A model generated the notes under the pieces. It saw nothing but the letters and a program-made list of their open reading frames with translations. It was not told the DNA's origin and made no database searches. A stretch of 64,000 nucleotides of DNA from Oscillospiraceae bacterium (GTDB taxonomy: Bacteria; Bacillota; Clostridia; Oscillospirales; WRJC01). Of the stretch, positions 36,956 to 45,186 are shown piece by piece. The stretch lies in contig WRHM01000001.1 in NCBI GenBank assembly GCA_009783265.1, positions 62,001-126,000 of the forward strand, in the 5' to 3' direction. How positions within the stretch are numbered: position 1 is the stretch's first letter; every line of letters begins with the position of its first letter. Made by a program: the position numbers and the translations under genes.

Positions 36956-38791
36956 ATGGCGTTAAAAGGAAAAAATGAACTGGAACGGTTTACGGATAAA
37001 TGCGGATATAATAATATTTGGGCAGCACTCAAAGAGTGGATTAAAGATTCCTCGGACAAACTTGAAATTGACGGCAACGATATCATTCTTGATGATATAG
37101 ATATAAAATTTACCCGTAATCTACAAGTCGACGGCTGCTGCTTTACATATGACGCAGTGATTGAGGCAGATATAGCCTATACGGATTTATATCGCGAACT
37201 TCAGAGTAAATCACAATGGTTTATGATGCGTTGCGCCGCCGAAGTAGACGATACATTAAAATTATTTGAAGTCTCAAATGTTAAGATTTACGAGAAAATT
37301 CCAACACTTAAAAGTAATGTCACAGATAATTTTGTCCCCGTAATTTCTAAAGCACAAATGGACGACGAAGCCCGCGCATTTCTCCGCAAGTATTGCCCGA
37401 AAGCACTATTGGAGCCAACAAAAGTGCCGATTCGTGAGATTGCCGCCGAAATGGGGCTGGAACTCAAATTCGGATATATTTTGAGCGAGGATTTCAGCTA
37501 TTTCGGACAAATCTCATTCTCTGACACGAAAACCCGCGTATATGATCTGGAATCCGGCAAATCCCGTGAATTGGATGTGACTCGCGGAACGGTTCTCATT
37601 GACCCGGAAGTTTTTTGGGAACGCTCTTTGGGATGCGAAGATTTTACAATTACCCACGAAGTAGTGCATTGGGAAAAACACAGGCTTTTCGCCGATATAA
37701 AGAGGCTTCTTCACCGTAATTATTACAATGCGCACCGATGCCCAAAACCTACCTATATTCATTGGAACAGCGACAGCACATGGTCGGATGAAGAATGGCT
37801 GGAGTGGCATGCAAACGGTATCGGCGCGCGGATTCTCATGCCGAAAGAAACAGTTGCGGCGAAAATTAAAGAATTAAAAGAAAATTTTTCTTATGAACTT
37901 TTGATAGATAAAACCGAATTTTTCGTTGTGTTGATTGATGAACTCGCTACATTTTATGGCACATCCCGACTGACGGCAAAATACCGGTTGAAAGAGTTAG
38001 GATATAAAGCCGTGGAAAATATCCAACTCCACGAATATGATTATCAAGCGTACACACATGAGATAGACGAATATAAAGCATTTTACGAAATATGCGAAAG
38101 CCCCGAATTACATATGCTGGTCAGTATGGGTATGTTTGCATATGCAGACAGGCATTTTGTAATTAACCATGAAAAATGTGTCTCAGTTGATGAAGACGGA
38201 ATCCCTCACTTAACAGACTTCGCATGGGCGAATCTTGAAAAATGCACCATTAAGTTTTCCAATGTACGTATAAATATTAAGGAAAGCAACCGACTGTTCA
38301 GCGATATATTATATCGCGGCAAAACATATGAGACCTTTCAGAAATATAACAGCAATGACAACGAGGCGGCATTTGAATTCGCGCGGGAACTTGCGGCAGA
38401 TTATCAGGTAAAAGCGCCGGAGCGGGAGAAATTGAATATCACTTTTTCTCAGCGCGTGAGACAAATCATTGAGGCGAAAAATATAAATGAGATGCGTTTT
38501 CAAGAGCGTACAAAACTGTCAAAAGCCACATTTTATAGGCTTCAAAGCGAGAAAGACAAACAATCATTCGACACAATCCTTGCTTTTTGCGCGGGATTGG
38601 ATTTGGATATTTTTCTAACACAAGAGTTGCTCGGAAAAGCGGGGTTATCTTTCAACGGAGGAATGGCGCATAACGCATACATGCTGGCAATAACACAATT
38701 TCCCGGTAAGTCCATAGATGTGCGGAATGAATTCCTTTCCAACCTTGATATTAAAGGCGTTAAACCTTTGGGAGAAGATTTATCTAAATAA
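36956..38791 (+). CDS. ImmA/IrrE-type metallopeptidase with C-terminal HTH
   Basis: A 611-residue protein. The zinc site HEVVH lies at about residue 232, and the third-ligand helix EWLEWHANGIGARILMP near 282-298 matches the COG2856/ImmA pattern E..AN..A..LLMP. The C-terminal ~120 residues contain a HTH-like segment (MRFQERTKLSKATFYRLQSE). ImmA proteases cleave phage or element repressors. At 611 residues it is much longer than ImmA (~150), with an unassigned N-terminal 130 residues. It could regulate the nearby XRE protein or the prophage, but no target is proven. A terminator follows. Confidence 0.8.
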   Translation: MALKGKNELERFTDKCGYNNIWAALKEWIKDSSDKLEIDGNDIILDDIDIKFTRNLQVDGCCFTYDAVIEADIAYTDLYRELQSKSQWFMMRCAAEVDDTLKLFEVSNVKIYEKIPTLKSNVTDNFVPVISKAQMDDEARAFLRKYCPKALLEPTKVPIREIAAEMGLELKFGYILSEDFSYFGQISFSDTKTRVYDLESGKSRELDVTRGTVLIDPEVFWERSLGCEDFTITHEVVHWEKHRLFADIKRLLHRNYYNAHRCPKPTYIHWNSDSTWSDEEWLEWHANGIGARILMPKETVAAKIKELKENFSYELLIDKTEFFVVLIDELATFYGTSRLTAKYRLKELGYKAVENIQLHEYDYQAYTHEIDEYKAFYEICESPELHMLVSMGMFAYADRHFVINHEKCVSVDEDGIPHLTDFAWANLEKCTIKFSNVRINIKESNRLFSDILYRGKTYETFQKYNSNDNEAAFEFARELAADYQVKAPEREKLNITFSQRVRQIIEAKNINEMRFQERTKLSKATFYRLQSEKDKQSFDTILAFCAGLDLDIFLTQELLGKAGLSFNGGMAHNAYMLAITQFPGKSIDVRNEFLSNLDIKGVKPLGEDLSK

Positions 38792-38808
38792 GATACTTAA
38801 TCATATAT

Positions 38809-38846
38809 AAGAGTACCAAAAAAATACGGTACTCTTATTTTTTTTT
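38809..38846 (+). terminator. intrinsic terminator
   Basis: AAGAGTACC (38809-38817) with GGTACTCTT (38828-38836), then a run of T. Confidence 0.85.
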
Positions 38847-38860
38847 GCATAATTTTAAAA

Positions 38861-38940
38861 TTTAGTCTCACACCGTGAGACTAAAAATTATCACCAAACC
38901 CGCGCAATTACACGATTATGTTTTATCTCAATTCCTGAGA
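38861..38940. promoter_or_regulatory. two operator-like dyads TCTCA-N5-TGAGA
   Basis: The first, centred at 38873, is embedded in a perfect 11-bp palindrome (TTTAGTCTCAC / GTGAGACTAAA, 3-nt centre). The second, centred at 38933, is TCTCA-ATTCC-TGAGA. They lie 60 bp apart upstream of the phage early genes, as expected for repressor binding sites. Confidence 0.55.
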
Positions 38941-39050
38941 CAACGTATAAACCCGCATTATCGCGGTTTTTTTGTATTTCACGGAAAGAGACGATTTAAC
39001 GGACAGTAATCAGTATACTTAGAGTTAAAGAAAATACAATGAGGAAAAAG

Positions 39051-39218
39051 GTGAAAAAAATTAGGAAAATTGAAAATCTTGACCATAAACGCGTCTGCGA
39101 TATCAGTACCGACTCTAAAATAATCGAAATACGGAAAAAAGACTGTATAACAAGGATTAAAGCAAACTCTGACGGAACATTGAAAATTACCCATGAACGC
39201 ATTAACCCGGCAACATAA
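39051..39218 (+). CDS. small basic phage early protein
   Basis: A 55-residue lysine-rich protein (GTG start at 39051, GAGG 6 nt upstream; ATG 39039 in the same frame is an alternative). It contains EIRKKDCITRIKANSDGTLKIT, a pattern I associate with short proteins at the start of clostridial phage replication modules. Function unknown. A strong terminator-like hairpin follows it. Confidence 0.5.
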   Translation: MKKIRKIENLDHKRVCDISTDSKIIEIRKKDCITRIKANSDGTLKITHERINPAT

Positions 39219-39246
39219 CCATCATACAGAAATCCGCCAGAACGCG

Positions 39247-39300
39247 AGACGGCAGAGCGGAACTCCCGGTATAAGGGAGTTTCACCTGCCGTCTTTTTTT
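39247..39300 (+). terminator. nested-hairpin intrinsic terminator
   Basis: Outer stem AGACGGCAG with CTGCCGTCT encloses inner stem AACTCCC / GGGAGTT; a run of T follows. It sits between the small early gene and the sigma-like gene. Confidence 0.8.
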
Positions 39301-39365
39301 GTTTTTGCGGATTTTTTTGCGGCTTCGGCGGATTTCAAAAATTTGAAATTCAAAGGAGTCAAACA

Positions 39366-39848
39366 ATGCCAAAATTCAGAACACCGAAAAACAACCGCCC
39401 CACCTACATTTACCGCGACGCTTACGGGAGGAAAATCGCGGAACTGCGTCCGGGCGAAAACGGCGTAACCGAAGCGTATATCAACGCTCTCCACAGAGCG
39501 GACGACGACGAACAGAACGCCGCAAAAAAAGACAGTTATTACGGGGTATTTCACTATGAGCAAATAAATGACGACGGTGAAGATTTTTCCGACGAAAAGC
39601 AACCTGATTTAGCCGATTATGCCGCCGACCCCGAAACGCAGTTTTTTGAAGCGTTGGAAACCGCCGAGCGGTCTGGCGCAATCAAAGCCGCTTGGGACAG
39701 CCTGCAACCGCAACAGCGCGACCTAATTTTAAAGAAACTGCTTAAACGCACGAACGTGAGTATAGCCGACGAAGAAGGCGTTTCGGAAGCGGCTGTCAGA
39801 AACCGTCTCGCAAAAATCCAAAAGAAATTTGAAGAATTTCTAAAATAG
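39366..39848 (+). CDS. phage sigma-70 region 4-like protein
   Basis: A 160-residue protein. The C-terminal half has the sigma region 4 helix-turn-helix layout: DSLQPQQRDLILKKLLKR, then VSIADEEGVSEAAVRNRL. The N-terminal half is acidic with an RPTYIYRDAYGRKI start. AAAGGAG precedes the ATG. Proteins like this precede the replication genes of clostridial prophages and may direct early transcription. Confidence 0.65.
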   Translation: MPKFRTPKNNRPTYIYRDAYGRKIAELRPGENGVTEAYINALHRADDDEQNAAKKDSYYGVFHYEQINDDGEDFSDEKQPDLADYAADPETQFFEALETAERSGAIKAAWDSLQPQQRDLILKKLLKRTNVSIADEEGVSEAAVRNRLAKIQKKFEEFLK

Positions 39849-39922
39849 AGGGTTCGATTCGGCTTGTTTTTTCGGGGTAACGTAGAGGGAGATATACAAG
39901 CCCTCGGAAAGGAGCGAAAAAA

Positions 39923-40171
39923 ATGAGCCTCAAGCACAAAATTTGTATCAGCGTGAGCCGCCCGAATAACGAAACTTCTGAAATTATAAAGAGCGGCTCG
40001 CGCACGATACGAAGCAAACTATTAAAATTCCTGTTCGGAGAAAAAGTCGGAGTGTTAATCCTAACGCCGGGCAGGACGGTAGAAACCGTGGAAATACGCG
40101 AAGTACCGGAAAGGGGTGACGACGGTGACGAAAACGCCGAACCAACGGCAATACCCACCGATGCCGGTTAA
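39923..40171 (+). CDS. hypothetical phage protein
   Basis: An 82-residue protein with a basic centre (KSGSRTIRSKLLKFLFG) and an acidic tail. GGAAAGGAG precedes the ATG. Its 3' end overlaps the helicase start by 47 nt in another frame, which indicates coupled expression. No family recognised. Confidence 0.55.
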   Translation: MSLKHKICISVSRPNNETSEIIKSGSRTIRSKLLKFLFGEKVGVLILTPGRTVETVEIREVPERGDDGDENAEPTAIPTDAG

Positions 40172-40298
40172 GGCGACGCCGTATAAACACCAGCGCGAGG
40201 CGTTTGAACTCGCCTGCAGATTGTTCGGTTTATCGGAAGGTGGTGACGCCCAATCCTCCATTAAGAGCCAAGGCGTGGCTCTCTTAATGGAGATGTAG
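40125..40298 (+). pseudogene. N-terminal fragment of phage SNF2/SF2-like helicase
   Basis: GTG 40125 (GGAAAGGGG 9 nt upstream) opens a frame reading TPYKHQREAFELACRLFGL, the N-terminal Q-motif-like segment of phage helicases. It continues to GVALLMEM and then stops at TAG 40296-40298, exactly where GTGKT of Walker A should follow. The rest of the helicase resumes at GGA 40304 in another frame. Removing eight bases (TAGCCATA, 40296-40303) would restore one continuous helicase with an intact ALLMEM-GTGKT motif. Either the gene is inactivated or the ribosome skips the gap. Confidence 0.75.
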
Positions 40299-40345
40299 CC
40301 ATAGGAACGGGAAAAACCATCACGAGTATCGCCGTAGCGGGAGCG

Positions 40346-41599
40346 TTGTATCTATCAGAGAAAATCCGGCGTATCCTTGTCGTCGCTCCGCTCTCCATCC
40401 TTGGCGTGTGGGAAGAGGAATTCGCTAAGTTCGCGGACTTTGATTATACCCTTGCCGTTTTATCCGGCGTTGGCGCAAAAAAATCTGATACTCTTCGACA
40501 TATGGACGGAACTCCCTTGCAGGTAGCCGTGGTAAATTACGAATCGGCATGGCGGTTAGAAAATGATATTCTCGCATGGAATCCTGATCTTGTAATCGCC
40601 GATGAAGGACATAAAATAAAAACCTACAATATCTCCGCGTCAAAAGCCATGCACCGTATCGGCGCGAGAGCAACGTACCGTCTGCTGCTCACCGGCACCG
40701 TTATCACCAATAAAGCCATCGATGTGTTCAGCCAGTATAAATTCCTGAATCCGGCGATATTCGGCAACAGCTTTTATTCATTCAGGAATCGTTATTTCGA
40801 CATGGTCGGTTACGGGAATCATACGCCGGTATTGAAACAATCTATGGAACAGGAATTAATGAAGCGACTCCACAGCATCGCGTTCCGGGCGACAAAAGCA
40901 GAGTGCCTCGACCTGCCAGAAACAACGGATATCATACGGTACGCGGAACTTGAACCGGCTGCCGCAAAAGTGTACCGCAATTTGGTGAAGGACAGTTATG
41001 CTGAACTTTCTAAAGGCGAAGTGACGGTAACAAATGTTTTGACGCGCCTGCTCCGGTTGTCGCAGCTTACGGGCGGATTCATCGGAGACGACGAAGGAAA
41101 CACACCGGTTCGTATCAGCACGGCGAAACAAAACGCTCTGGAGGATATTATTGAAGAAGTTATGCAGGAAGGCAAAAAACTGGTTATCATCGCCCGTTTT
41201 GTGCCGGAGATTATGGCTATCTGCAAACTGCTGGAAAAACGCGGCATCGGTTATTCCCGCATCATGGGCGGCGTTAAAGACCGCGACGAACAGGTTTCGG
41301 CGTTCCAGAACAATCCGGATATACAGGTTTTTGTCGGGCAGATTGCCACGGCGGGACTCGGCATCACGCTCACCGCCGCCGGCACGATGGTTTTCTATTC
41401 GATGGATTACAACATGAGTAATTTTGAGCAGGCAAAAGCGCGTATCCACCGCGTCGGTCAGAAAGAAAACTGCGCATATATTTACCTGACAGCCAAAGGC
41501 ACAGTCGACGAAAAGATACTCAAAGTGTTACAAAATAAGGCAGACTTGGCGAAAACGCTGATAGATGATTACCGGCAAGGTCTGAACCCATTCCAATGA
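40346..41599 (+). CDS. phage SNF2/SF2-like helicase, main part
   Basis: A 417-residue frame from the first available start (TTG 40346); the same frame is open from 40265 and includes GTGKTITSIAVAGA at 40304-40345. SF2 motifs are present: VIADEGHKIK (motif II, DEGH), LLLTGT (motif III), and RIHRVGQKE (motif VI), with a helicase C domain. Without the upstream fragment at 40125-40298 it lacks the Q-motif and part of motif I. It overlaps the next gene's ribosome site and belongs to the replication operon. Helicases of this type unwind or remodel DNA during phage replication. Confidence 0.85.
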   Translation: MYLSEKIRRILVVAPLSILGVWEEEFAKFADFDYTLAVLSGVGAKKSDTLRHMDGTPLQVAVVNYESAWRLENDILAWNPDLVIADEGHKIKTYNISASKAMHRIGARATYRLLLTGTVITNKAIDVFSQYKFLNPAIFGNSFYSFRNRYFDMVGYGNHTPVLKQSMEQELMKRLHSIAFRATKAECLDLPETTDIIRYAELEPAAAKVYRNLVKDSYAELSKGEVTVTNVLTRLLRLSQLTGGFIGDDEGNTPVRISTAKQNALEDIIEEVMQEGKKLVIIARFVPEIMAICKLLEKRGIGYSRIMGGVKDRDEQVSAFQNNPDIQVFVGQIATAGLGITLTAAGTMVFYSMDYNMSNFEQAKARIHRVGQKENCAYIYLTAKGTVDEKILKVLQNKADLAKTLIDDYRQGLNPFQ

Positions 41600-41616
41600 A
41601 AGGAGTCATTTATTTT

Positions 41617-42045
41617 ATGGAAGAATTATTTATCCTCGCGGACAACCTCCGCGAACTGCGCGAGGAAAGAGACGCACAAACGGCAATTCTCAAAGATATC
41701 AATACCGAAATCGACTCGGCTGAATACAACCTTTCGGAAGCGATGGCGGCAGCCGAATGCTCCAATTTCACTCGCGGCGACAAGCAGTTCATTCTTACCG
41801 CTACCACGCGCTGGTCAGCCGAAACAGAGCGTAAAGACGAGTTATACGCCGTACTCAAAGAAAACGGATACGACTATCTGTTTACGGTGAACACGCAGAC
41901 ACTCGGTTCTTTTATCCGCGAACAAGTCGGCGAAACGGCGGACGAGAACGGCGAACCCCGCGTTCCCGGCTGGCTGTCGGGGCTTGTCAAAAGCTACGAC
42001 GACGTTGGAATCACAATGAAATCAACAACAAAAAAATCAAAATAA
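41617..42045 (+). CDS. hypothetical phage replication-module protein
   Basis: A 142-residue protein. The N-terminal ~60 residues are helical and probably coiled-coil (LRELREERDAQTAIL..). The C-terminal part contains YDYLFTVNTQTLGSFIREQ. ATG 41617 has AAAGGAG 11 nt upstream; the earlier in-frame ATG 41596 overlaps that site. It sits between helicase and the Cys-rich protein, suggesting a replication or recombination accessory role. Family not recognised. Confidence 0.6.
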   Translation: MEELFILADNLRELREERDAQTAILKDINTEIDSAEYNLSEAMAAAECSNFTRGDKQFILTATTRWSAETERKDELYAVLKENGYDYLFTVNTQTLGSFIREQVGETADENGEPRVPGWLSGLVKSYDDVGITMKSTTKKSK

Positions 42046-42063
42046 TACGGAGGATACTGCAAT

Positions 42064-42840
42064 ATGGCAAAAAAAGAAAATACCGCGCTCACAGCGCAGA
42101 ACAATGGTTTCAACACCCTCGCAAACATAGATTTTTCGCAAATGGTCAGCGACGAACTTGACGGATTGGATATCGGTTTCGAGCGTATAAAGATTCCATC
42201 GGGCGGCGCGACGATGTTTGAACTGCCGTCGGAGGGCGACGCCGCCGAAACGGTCAGGGAATTTTCAGGGGTTATTCTGTTCCATCATACTTTGAACGCA
42301 TATTACAAAACCAAATACACAGGCGGATCCAACCCGCCGGACTGCGGCAGCTTCGACGGCGTTACCGGCGAAGGCGACCCCGGCGGCAACTGCAAAGCCT
42401 GTCCGTTTAATCAGTTCGGAAGCGGCGAAAACGGCGCGAAAGCCTGTAAAAATAAACGGCGCATATATATCCTGCGCGAAGGCGAGGTTTTCCCCCTCCT
42501 GCTCTCGCTTCCGACGGGCAGCCTTAAACCGTTTACAAAATATCTTAAAGCGCAGCTTTCCAAAGGACGCAAGACGAATTCCATCGTCACGCGGTTTTCC
42601 CTGAAGAAAGTAATCAACAATACCGGCATCGCTTATTCGCAGGCGAATTTCGCGGCGGACAGACTGCTCACACCCGAAGAATACACGCTGGTCGAGCCGA
42701 TGAGCGGTCAGGTCAAGAGTTACGCGGCGAGAATCGGATTTGAAACGGATATTGTTTCCGATGAGGACACCGGTATTTATGTCGACCATGAAACAGGCGA
42801 AGTCATCGAGCCGCTGGTCGGAGGTAACCGAAATGTATAG
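42064..42840 (+). CDS. phage replication-module protein with Cys cluster
   Basis: A 258-residue protein. A cysteine group near residues 98-122 (CGSFDG, CKACPF, ACKNKR) could bind zinc or an iron-sulfur cluster. The remainder is rich in beta strands with FSLKKVINNTGIAYSQANF. It overlaps the polymerase start by 8 nt. A single-stranded DNA-binding or exonuclease-accessory role would fit the position, but the sequence does not settle it. Confidence 0.6.
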   Translation: MAKKENTALTAQNNGFNTLANIDFSQMVSDELDGLDIGFERIKIPSGGATMFELPSEGDAAETVREFSGVILFHHTLNAYYKTKYTGGSNPPDCGSFDGVTGEGDPGGNCKACPFNQFGSGENGAKACKNKRRIYILREGEVFPLLLSLPTGSLKPFTKYLKAQLSKGRKTNSIVTRFSLKKVINNTGIAYSQANFAADRLLTPEEYTLVEPMSGQVKSYAARIGFETDIVSDEDTGIYVDHETGEVIEPLVGGNRNV

Positions 42841-44743
42841 GCTGGTAACCGATATCGGAGGGGTACGCGAGTACCTCTCCGGCGCAAAAATCATCGCGTT
42901 CGACTTCGAGACCGCTCCCGGCGAACCGTACCGGCACGAAGAAAAAGCGGCGCTCGATCCGCATAAATCTCATATAGCCGGGGTCAGTTTTTCGGTTTCC
43001 GAAGAAAGCGGGATATATGTCCCTATCGCCCATCAAATCGGCGAAAACGCTGATAAAACCGAAATTATGGCGTTTCTCGCTGAATTCGCCGTCGATGTTA
43101 ATATTATAAAAGTGGCGCATAATCTGGCGTTTGAATCTATGTTTTTGTATAAAAACGGCATTGTGATTAAAGAGCCGGTATATGACACAATTTGCGCGGC
43201 GCAGTTATCGTTAAAAAGCCATACGGTATTTCGCGCCCTTGCCGACAGCGGCTTGAAAACCCTTGCGCCAGAACTTTTGAACGCGACGCTTCCTACTTTC
43301 GGCGAGGTAGTGGACGGGCGGTTGTTTGACGAACTTGACCCGCAGGACACAGGAACAATCTGCTACGCCTGTGCCGACGCCGATTATACCCTGCGGCTGT
43401 ATCATCTTTTTAATAACTGGTTTGACCGTTTCCTGCCGAAACACCGCTATATTACAGAGCAAATCGAATCGCCCGCAGCCGTGTATGTCGGACTGATGAA
43501 GTATAACGGCATACAAGTGGACAGCGAACTTATGAAACGGAAAGCCGCCGAGTGCGAAAAACGGCTCGCAGAATTGCGTGAAGAAATAGCCTTTATTATA
43601 GGGGATATAAATATCGGAGCGAATGCCAGTACAAGCGCGTTCAAAAATTATTTGTATAAAGAACTCGGTTTGCCTGTATTGAAAACGACGGCGAAATATC
43701 AGGAAGCGGCAGATGAAGAGTGTTTCGTTTTCCTTAAAGAATGGTGCCGCGGCAACCGTCCCGAATTGGAAAAGCTGATGGAGCTTGTTATTGATTACCG
43801 GACGCTCGGAAAAGTGTACGGCACATATATCGAGGGTTATTTGAAACACATAAACGATTCTACCGGGCGCATTCATCCGCAATTATTACAGCTTGGAGCG
43901 GACAGCGGACGGTTCTCCTGCCGTCAGCCGAATATACAGAACCAAAAATCCGGCAGCATTGACGGAATCAACGTCCGCGACTTCATCATCGCGTCTGAAG
44001 GGAACAGCCTCGTCGAATTCGACTACAGCCAGATAGAGGCGCGGCTTGCGGCATACCTTTCACGCGACGAACGGCTTTTGAATGTTTACAGTTCAGGAGA
44101 CGACCTTCACGCCATGACCACCGCCGCCGTGTTCAAAATTCCGTTCGCGGAAGCGGCGGACAGGAAAAACCCCGATTACAAGCGCCGCCGTACCGTCGCC
44201 AAGACCACGTTCTTCGGGTTTCTGTACGGTATTTACGCTAAATCGCTGCAACGTAATTTAAAATTGGACGCCGGTATAAACGCAGATATTGACGAGTGCA
44301 AGGCGTTTCTCGGCAACCTTGCCGCGTCCTATCCCACATTAACGGAATGGCAAAAAGATGCTATCGCCGAATGCCGCGAACACAGATATGCCGAAACCGT
44401 TCTTGGGCGGCGGAGATACCTGCCGGATATCCGCTCCGATAATTTTTTGAAACAGGGCAGTGCCGAACGCGCCGCGCTCAATCACGGAGTACAGGGATTG
44501 GCGGCGGATTTATTGAAATTGTCAATGGTTCGGCTGATTGCGGTATTGCCGCCCGACGTCCGCCCTGTGTTTACCGTGCATGACAGCCTTGTATTCGAGT
44601 GTCCGGACGGTAAAGCCGGGGAAACCGTTCTGTTGATTAAAAGCATAATGGAGATACCGCCGCCGGTTACAGGGTTTGATATTCCGATAGCCGCCGAAGC
44701 GGGCGTAGGTAAAAGTTACGGAAAAATGGAGGAACTAATATAA
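42833..44743 (+). CDS. phage family A DNA polymerase
   Basis: A 636-residue DNA polymerase I-like enzyme. The N-terminal 3'-5' exonuclease domain has IAFDFETAPG (Exo I, DxE) and AHNLAFE (Exo II). The polymerase domain has motif A EFDYSQIEARLAAY, motif B RRTVAKTTFFGFLYG and motif C TVHDSLVFE. There is no 5'-3' exonuclease domain, as is usual in phage enzymes. ATG 42833 is preceded by GGAGGTAACC; a longer frame from 42740 is inside the previous gene. It replicates phage DNA with the helicase and primase encoded around it. Confidence 0.93.
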   Translation: MYRLVTDIGGVREYLSGAKIIAFDFETAPGEPYRHEEKAALDPHKSHIAGVSFSVSEESGIYVPIAHQIGENADKTEIMAFLAEFAVDVNIIKVAHNLAFESMFLYKNGIVIKEPVYDTICAAQLSLKSHTVFRALADSGLKTLAPELLNATLPTFGEVVDGRLFDELDPQDTGTICYACADADYTLRLYHLFNNWFDRFLPKHRYITEQIESPAAVYVGLMKYNGIQVDSELMKRKAAECEKRLAELREEIAFIIGDINIGANASTSAFKNYLYKELGLPVLKTTAKYQEAADEECFVFLKEWCRGNRPELEKLMELVIDYRTLGKVYGTYIEGYLKHINDSTGRIHPQLLQLGADSGRFSCRQPNIQNQKSGSIDGINVRDFIIASEGNSLVEFDYSQIEARLAAYLSRDERLLNVYSSGDDLHAMTTAAVFKIPFAEAADRKNPDYKRRRTVAKTTFFGFLYGIYAKSLQRNLKLDAGINADIDECKAFLGNLAASYPTLTEWQKDAIAECREHRYAETVLGRRRYLPDIRSDNFLKQGSAERAALNHGVQGLAADLLKLSMVRLIAVLPPDVRPVFTVHDSLVFECPDGKAGETVLLIKSIMEIPPPVTGFDIPIAAEAGVGKSYGKMEELI

Positions 44744-45186
44744 TGGATATATGTAAATTTAACAGCGAGGGCTATTACGACCCGACCGCTTATGAGGCGC
44801 TGCTGGCAGTCGAGCGCGAAGCCAAAAAGAAACCGTACCGACCGCTGGTATTTATCTGCTCCCCGCTTGCGGGGGACATTGAGAATAATATCGCAAACGC
44901 CCGGCGGTACTCAAAGTTTGCCATGGAACAGGGTATGATACCATTCGCGCCCCATCTCCTATTCCCGCAGTTTATGGACGACGGCGACAAAGAACAGCGC
45001 AGCCTCGGCATATTTTTCGGACTGGTGATGATGGGCAAGTGCGACGATATGTGGGTATTTGGCGACCCGCCGTCTTGCGGCATGAAGTTGGAAATCGCAA
45101 AGGCGCGGAAACGCGGTATACATATACGATATTTTAATGAAAATTGTCAGGAAAGGTCGGGTGATAATATTGGATATACCTCTTGA
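44743..45186 (+). CDS. DUF4406-like / nucleoside deoxyribosyltransferase-like protein
   Basis: A 147-residue protein. LVFICSPLAGDIENNIANARRY, then PFAPHLLFPQF and CDDMWVFGDPPSCGMKLEI follow the pattern of the DUF4406/nucleoside 2-deoxyribosyltransferase-like fold, which binds nucleotide-like ligands. The ATG overlaps the polymerase TAA (TAATG). It may process nucleotides for phage DNA synthesis. Confidence 0.7.
   Translation: MDICKFNSEGYYDPTAYEALLAVEREAKKKPYRPLVFICSPLAGDIENNIANARRYSKFAMEQGMIPFAPHLLFPQFMDDGDKEQRSLGIFFGLVMMGKCDDMWVFGDPPSCGMKLEIAKARKRGIHIRYFNENCQERSGDNIGYTS

Noticed and set aside
38860-39400. Integrase or attachment site at the left prophage end.
   Set aside because: No recombinase gene or duplicated attachment core is visible; the nearest tRNA genes are 17 kb away.
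42740-42832. Upstream extension of the DNA polymerase frame.
   Set aside because: It lies within the preceding gene; ATG 42833 has a GGAGG site and a family-like N-terminus.
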